Assembly (NCBI RefSeq): GCF_003105115.1
Contig: NZ_QETH01000049.1
Span: 1-33,031, forward strand
DNA length: 33,031 nt
Origin: Flavobacterium sp. HTF
GTDB taxonomy: Bacteria > Bacteroidota > Bacteroidia > Flavobacteriales > Flavobacteriaceae
Direction of reading: 5' to 3'
In this document: positions 29,405 to 33,031 of the stretch, piece by piece
How positions within the stretch are numbered: position 1 is the first letter of the stretch
How the letters are laid out: each line of letters begins with the position of its first letter
The notes under the pieces: generated by a model
Databases searched by the model: none
What the model was told of the DNA's origin: nothing
The model's input: the letters and a program-made list of their open reading frames with translations, nothing else
Position numbers and translations under genes: made by a program

Positions 29405-29503
29405 ATGGAAAAGTTTAGCGAAATAGTATTAAAAAATGGTGTTCACATTTACTCCAATCTATATAAATATTTTGAATTTACAAGAGTTTTTCTCGGTATC
29501 TAG
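29405..29503 (+). CDS. Possible 32-aa small protein
   Basis: The ATG at 29405 comes 24 bases after the previous stop with the same type of AT-rich leader (ACTATAAATAAATGTATT) as the genes before it. The product is MEKFSEIVLKNGVHIYSNLY, then KYFEFTRVFLGI. No family is known. It may be a real small protein or the decayed start of a longer gene. Confidence 0.35.
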   Translation: MEKFSEIVLKNGVHIYSNLYKYFEFTRVFLGI

Positions 29504-29597
29504 CTCGTTTATACGTTCTGCTATAACAATAAATAACGGTTAAGCAGCTAATACTTCACTATAAATTCTAATTTTTATAATTAGAGACCTTATAAGG

Positions 29598-29640
29598 AAA
29601 AAGCAAAGTCTACTTTTATAAAGTGAACTTTGCTTTTTTG
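29598..29640 (+). terminator. Terminator of the stress operon
   Basis: AAAAAGCAAAGT (29598-29609) and ACTTTGCTTTTT (29627-29638) form a 12-bp stem followed by T's. Confidence 0.9.
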
Positions 29641-29646
29641 TTTTTG

Positions 29647-29800
29647 GAATGTTTTAGTAATTAGTACTTAGTAATTAGTCCTTAGTAATTAGTCTTATTA
29701 TCTGGTACTTAGTCTAAGCATTTGGTGTTCAGCGCTCAAATCTCAAAACCTCAACATCTCAGCACCTTAGAACCTCAGCCCCTCAGCCCCTCAGAAACCT
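29647..29800 (-). repeat. Period-14 and octamer repeat tracts beside the DUF5723 paralogue
   Basis: Three period-14 units (TTAGTAATTAGTAC, TTAGTAATTAGTCC, TTAGTAATTAGTCT) at about 29650-29692 are followed by a degenerate octamer tract from about 29727 to the gene. Read from the gene on the minus strand, the octamers are GTTTCTGA, GGGGCTGA, GGGGCTGA, GGTTCTAA, GGTGCTGA. The gene's TAG stop (29799-29801) forms the first bases of the tract. Confidence 0.75.
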
Positions 29801-31121
29801 AGTGCAATATCGGAATCTTAAGCTCTGCATAAAGATTAAGCGCTTTAGAATCGTTTGAAACGAAATTCGAAACAAAAGTCCCCGAACCGATAAATAGCGG
29901 GCCGGCCCTGAAACCAACTCCTACCTGCGTTCCGCTGTATTCAATCCAGGTAACGGGAAGGTAAAAACTAAACTGTCTCACTTCATATCTTGGCGTAAAC
30001 GTAACCGAATTTGGAAGCGCCGTTGCGTTTACCTTTTTCGCATCTACCAATCCGAAATCGCTGCTTAGATTCAGGTAAAACATATTGTTGATGTTCCAGT
30101 CAAAATTGGTGTGCGCCATTGTTGGCAAATTGGCTTTTACCCCTTTTGCAGACGCAATTTTTGTATAATTGGAGTCAAAAAAATCAAAGATATCATCGGC
30201 ATTGTCAATATCATCCTGAGTCACATTTCCCGTCAGGTTATAGGTGTTTTCGACAACGTTTTTATAATTGAGTTTCCCGATATCGGTTACAGAAGCCGCT
30301 ACCCTGAATTTGTACCGGTTCCCGGCGCAGTTATGGCAGTTGGTTCGGTATTCGTAGGTTAAACCCAGATCGATCCCCACGCCTGCCGACGCCGCATCAA
30401 ACTTTGCATCCTCTCCGTTTTGATAATCGTAGCTTGCAGCGGTTTTTATCGTCCCTGACGAATAATATTCGCTCAGAGCAGGAATAGTTTCATTTTTATT
30501 AAAAACTACATTTATATCCCTTCCGTTGACATAACCGTTTACACCCGCCATTAAATATTTGAAGGTAATTCCCCCTTTTATAAAATGCATATCGCGATCC
30601 AGCAAAACAGTGGCATAACTCGCTCCAATCTCTGCCCACGAATTCGTAACAGCATTCGGGTTTCCGCCTGCAATCAAAAAACTGTCCGATTCCTCAATAT
30701 CTTTATTGACCTGATCAACGAGTTCGCCGTTTATACCGACAAAATTGGTCACGCTTCGCACGCGCGAAAAAAGAGCCACACTATGTTTAGGCGCAATTTC
30801 GATCATAAACGAAGGGCCTAAAACATCAATATTAAAGTTCCCCTTATTGTCTGCCTTAAAATGTTTGTTAGCGTCATTCTCCAGGCTATAACCGCCGTCT
30901 AACACTCTGATAAAATTTACCCCGTACAAATCATTTTGTCCGGTGGCACTAACTGACGAAATAATAATCTCGGCTTTGTATTTTGATTCTACAATCGCAG
31001 ACGGATTAAATAACAAGCCCTGAATTCCGGCAAAATTATCATCCCTGTATCCAAAATACGATTGTCCTCTGGCGTAAAAAAAGCTCCCTAATAAGAAGCA
31101 TAAAAGTAAAGTTCTCTTCAT
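29799..31121 (-). CDS. DUF5723 outer-membrane protein, short paralogue
   Basis: 440 aa: signal peptide (MKRTLLLCFLLGSFFYARGQ), then the same barrel-like domain as residues 20-455 of the OmpA-family protein at 20593-22776. Compare SYFGYRDDNFAGIQGLLFNP here with SYSGYFHDNYAGVQSVLFNP there. The protein stops where the paralogue's TSP3 repeats begin (ELKIPILH against MKIPVYEKK). It is thus the membrane domain alone. The function of DUF5723 is unknown; outer-membrane location is inferred. It carries a CHNC pair (NCHNCAG) that the paralogue lacks. Confidence 0.9.
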   Translation of the reverse strand: MKRTLLLCFLLGSFFYARGQSYFGYRDDNFAGIQGLLFNPSAIVESKYKAEIIISSVSATGQNDLYGVNFIRVLDGGYSLENDANKHFKADNKGNFNIDVLGPSFMIEIAPKHSVALFSRVRSVTNFVGINGELVDQVNKDIEESDSFLIAGGNPNAVTNSWAEIGASYATVLLDRDMHFIKGGITFKYLMAGVNGYVNGRDINVVFNKNETIPALSEYYSSGTIKTAASYDYQNGEDAKFDAASAGVGIDLGLTYEYRTNCHNCAGNRYKFRVAASVTDIGKLNYKNVVENTYNLTGNVTQDDIDNADDIFDFFDSNYTKIASAKGVKANLPTMAHTNFDWNINNMFYLNLSSDFGLVDAKKVNATALPNSVTFTPRYEVRQFSFYLPVTWIEYSGTQVGVGFRAGPLFIGSGTFVSNFVSNDSKALNLYAELKIPILH

Positions 31122-31180
31122 AAATTAGTTGTAATTGGTTGATTAGCTGTGTCAATATCAAACAAAAAAACCAAAAAAAA

Positions 31181-31217
31181 AACTTAACCGGAAGATATGT
31201 GGGTTAAGTCTTTTTTT
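31181..31217 (-). terminator. Second hairpin between prfA and the DUF5723 paralogue
   Basis: AACTTAACC (31181-31189) and GGTTAAGT (31202-31209) form a stem with A-runs on one side and T-runs on the other. On the minus strand it could act as a back-up terminator for prfA. The only plus-strand transcript here would be read-through. Confidence 0.6.
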
Positions 31218-31220
31218 AAA

Positions 31221-31254
31221 GACACTAAGAGGCTAAGATGCTAAGGGACTAAGC
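31221..31254 (+). repeat. Octamer repeat tract, forward arm
   Basis: GACACTAAGAGGCTAAGATG then CTAAGGGACTAAG belongs to the period-8 family and is complementary to the tract at 31378-31413, with the prfA terminator (31326-31346) enclosed between them. This repeats the arrangement seen between purU and katA. Confidence 0.7.
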
Positions 31255-31325
31255 TTTATAAAAAAATATAACTAATCTTACTTCATATAAAAATTGCGTA
31301 GTATTGTACTTAATTTAAAACAAAA

Positions 31326-31347
31326 AAACCGGACAAAGTCCGGTTTT
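31326..31347 (-). terminator. Terminator of prfA
   Basis: AAACCGGAC (31326-31334) and GTCCGGTTT (31338-31346) form a tight 9-bp stem with a 3-base loop. On the minus strand it is followed by seven U's. Confidence 0.88.
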
Positions 31348-31377
31348 ATGTTTATAAAAAGTCTAAGAAAAAAAACT

Positions 31378-31413
31378 TAGAACCTTAGCATCTTAGTGCC
31401 TCAGAACCTTAGT
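31378..31413 (-). repeat. Octamer repeat tract containing the prfA stop codon
   Basis: Read from prfA on the minus strand: ACTAAGGTTCTGAGGCACTA followed by AGATGCTAAGGTTCTAAG. The TAA of the first CTAAGG is the prfA stop codon (31409-31411), so the tract starts within the coding sequence. Confidence 0.78.
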
Positions 31414-32485
31414 AAATTTCCGACGCTTCCTTCAATTTCTCCATATTGTTTACCAATTGTAACTCGGCAACAATTTTCTGGATATCACCATTCATGATGT
31501 TTCCTAAATCGTAAAGTGTTAAACCAACTCTGTGATCCGTTACACGACCCTGAGCGTAGTTGTACGTACGAATTTTAGCCGAACGGTCGCCAGAACTTAC
31601 CTGAGATGTACGTTTTGTAGCATCTTCGGCTTCTTTTTTGGCCAATTCCTGTTCGTATAAACGGGAACGTAATACGTTCAAAGCCTTATCTTTATTTTTG
31701 TGCTGCGATTTCTGATCCTGACATTGCGCCACCAGTCCGGTTGGAATGTGCGTTAAACGTACAGCCGATTTCGTCGTATTTACCGATTGTCCTCCAGGTC
31801 CAGACGAACAGAAGAAATCTACACGAACATCGTTCATATCGATCTGTACATCAAACTCTTCTGCTTCCGGCAAAACCATAACAGTAGCAGCCGATGTATG
31901 CACACGACCCTGTGTTTCGGTCTGCGGAACACGCTGTACACGGTGAACACCCGCTTCAAATTTCAACGTACCATATACATCTTCTCCCGAAACCTCAAAG
32001 ATTACCTCTTTGAAACCTCCCGAAGTTCCTTCGTTCATATCTACAACAGAAGTTCTCCACCCCATGCCTTCGCAATATTTGGTGTACATTCTGAATAAGT
32101 CACCTGCAAAAATACTCGCTTCATCTCCACCCGTTCCCGCGCGAATCTCCACCATTACGTTTTTAGCATCTTCAGGATCTTTAGGAATCAACATAAATTT
32201 GATTTCCTCCTCAAGTTCCGGCAAACGTTCTTTTGCTTCATCCAGTTGCATTTTGGCCATTTCAACCATATCTGCATCGCTTCCGTCGGCAATAATTTCG
32301 TTTGCTTCGTCAATATTTGCTAAAACAAGAATGTATTCTTCTCTTTTGTCAACCAAAGCTTTTATGCTTTTATATTCCTGGTTGAGCAGTACATAACGTT
32401 TTTGATCAGCAATAACATCCGGCTGAATAATCAAATCCGAAATCTCATCAAAACGCTGCTTTACATATTGAAGTCTATCTAACAT
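31409..32485 (-). CDS. prfA: Peptide chain release factor 1
   Basis: 358 aa, standard RF1 length. N-terminal helical domain (1-105), the codon-recognition domain with the P-x-T motif PQT (187-189, in HRVQRVPQTETQGRVHTSAA), and the GGQ motif (231-233, in SSGPGGQSVNTTKSAVRLTH) that triggers peptidyl-tRNA hydrolysis. The P-x-T motif indicates RF1 (UAA/UAG) and not RF2 (SPF). Gln231-like methylation at GGQ would need PrmC, which is not in this window. The last codon and stop fall into an octamer repeat tract. Confidence 0.96.
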   Translation of the reverse strand: MLDRLQYVKQRFDEISDLIIQPDVIADQKRYVLLNQEYKSIKALVDKREEYILVLANIDEANEIIADGSDADMVEMAKMQLDEAKERLPELEEEIKFMLIPKDPEDAKNVMVEIRAGTGGDEASIFAGDLFRMYTKYCEGMGWRTSVVDMNEGTSGGFKEVIFEVSGEDVYGTLKFEAGVHRVQRVPQTETQGRVHTSAATVMVLPEAEEFDVQIDMNDVRVDFFCSSGPGGQSVNTTKSAVRLTHIPTGLVAQCQDQKSQHKNKDKALNVLRSRLYEQELAKKEAEDATKRTSQVSSGDRSAKIRTYNYAQGRVTDHRVGLTLYDLGNIMNGDIQKIVAELQLVNNMEKLKEASEIY

Positions 32486-32713
32486 TTTCTAATTCCTTTT
32501 ATTGGACTGCAAAATTACAAAAATTTTGTGGAAAATTCTATCAATAAGTTTTTGAGTTTTTTAGGCAGAATTTTGAGTCTTTTTCTTTTCACAAATCAGG
32601 TGTTTTTACGTGGTGGTAAATTTAAATTTAATACGATGTTTGTTTTTTATTTAAAACTTAGTTCTAAATAAATATCTCTTTTTTATCCATCATATAATTC
32701 ATACTTTAACAAT

Positions 32714-33031
32714 ATGGAACAAAGCACACTAAAATTTTTACGTCTATTAATTCCTGGAATAATTATATTTATAATTGGATATTATTTTATACAAATATTT
32801 ACCATTAAAAAATTAGATTGTTTTTTCTTTTCATCTTTTTCTTTTCCCTTTTTATTCTCTCTTTCTATATTTTCTTTTTCCCTCACATTTAATATTCGCT
32901 ATATAATAACTAATTTCACTCATAATCATATTTTCCTCAATCTAAATTCAATTTTCTTTATTTTTTTTACTTTTATTTTTTTTCCCCCTCTCTTTCTTTC
33001 TCTTTTTTTTTTTTACATATTTATTATTTTT
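32714..33031 (+). CDS. Start of a membrane protein; sequence after 32820 is suspect
   Basis: An ATG at 32714 opens a frame that runs off the window (106 codons). The first 35 residues (MEQSTLKFLRLLIPGIIIFI, then IGYYFIQIFTIKKLD) look like a real N-terminal membrane helix. From 32821 the DNA contains only one G in 211 bases, so the translation consists almost wholly of Phe, Ser, Leu, Ile, Thr and Asn, with no Gly, Ala, Val or acidic residue. That is not credible as protein even in a membrane. The gene start may be real; the rest is probably low-quality contig-end sequence. Confidence 0.4.
   Translation, partial: MEQSTLKFLRLLIPGIIIFIIGYYFIQIFTIKKLDCFFFSSFSFPFLFSLSIFSFSLTFNIRYIITNFTHNHIFLNLNSIFFIFFTFIFFPPLFLSLFFFYIFIIF

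Overview
The window is about 33 kb of AT-rich chromosome from a member of the Bacteroidota, most likely Flavobacterium or a close relative. The evidence is gene content: a fused IcmF-type mutase, DUF5723/OmpA outer-membrane proteins, DUF4197, COA1-like and MauE-like proteins with a CSCGG motif, and a CsbD/lmo0937/YtxH/holin-like stress cluster. Gene starts have A-rich leaders and few Shine-Dalgarno sites, and several repeat types resemble ones I associate with flavobacterial genomes. No rRNA, tRNA, CRISPR array or intact mobile element was seen.

Layout. 1-3160: the end of a small secreted protein, an unrecognised 268-aa protein, a lipoprotein, an XRE regulator and a small unknown protein. 3165-4080: a non-coding island of palindromic REP-like elements next to a transposase remnant. 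4366-6005: a compact locus of a 53-aa cysteine-rich secreted peptide, a membrane-anchored propeller-like protein and a MauE/DoxX-like redox membrane protein. This is the best candidate here for an undescribed system. 6092-14188: housekeeping and envelope genes (icmF, L,D-transpeptidase, COA1-like, DUF4197 lipoprotein, purU) and a Flavo-1-like structured RNA. 14189-20536: katA, two near-identical tandem small-RNA candidates, a 17-copy heptamer tract, aldo/keto reductase plus AraC regulator, a BtuF-like protein and pyrF. 20593-31121: two DUF5723 paralogues on the minus strand flank a plus-strand stress island (dps, csbD-like, AraC-type regulator, response regulator, CHASE3/PAS histidine kinase, DUF4142 lipoprotein, porin, lmo0937-type, YtxH, holin-like). 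31409-32485: prfA. 32714-33031: an open frame running off the end through an almost G-free tail that looks like an assembly artefact.

How the genes work together. The AraC regulator, response regulator and kinase are closely spaced and sit amid small envelope and DNA-protection proteins, so this is probably a self-contained envelope or oxidative-stress module. A 15-base sequence is shared exactly by the promoter-like regions of the two small-RNA candidates and of the DUF4142 lipoprotein gene. The peptide/propeller/MauE genes look co-transcribed, with a hairpin after the peptide gene that could set their ratio. Several repeat families in the window sit exactly at gene 3' ends, and some supply the stop codon.
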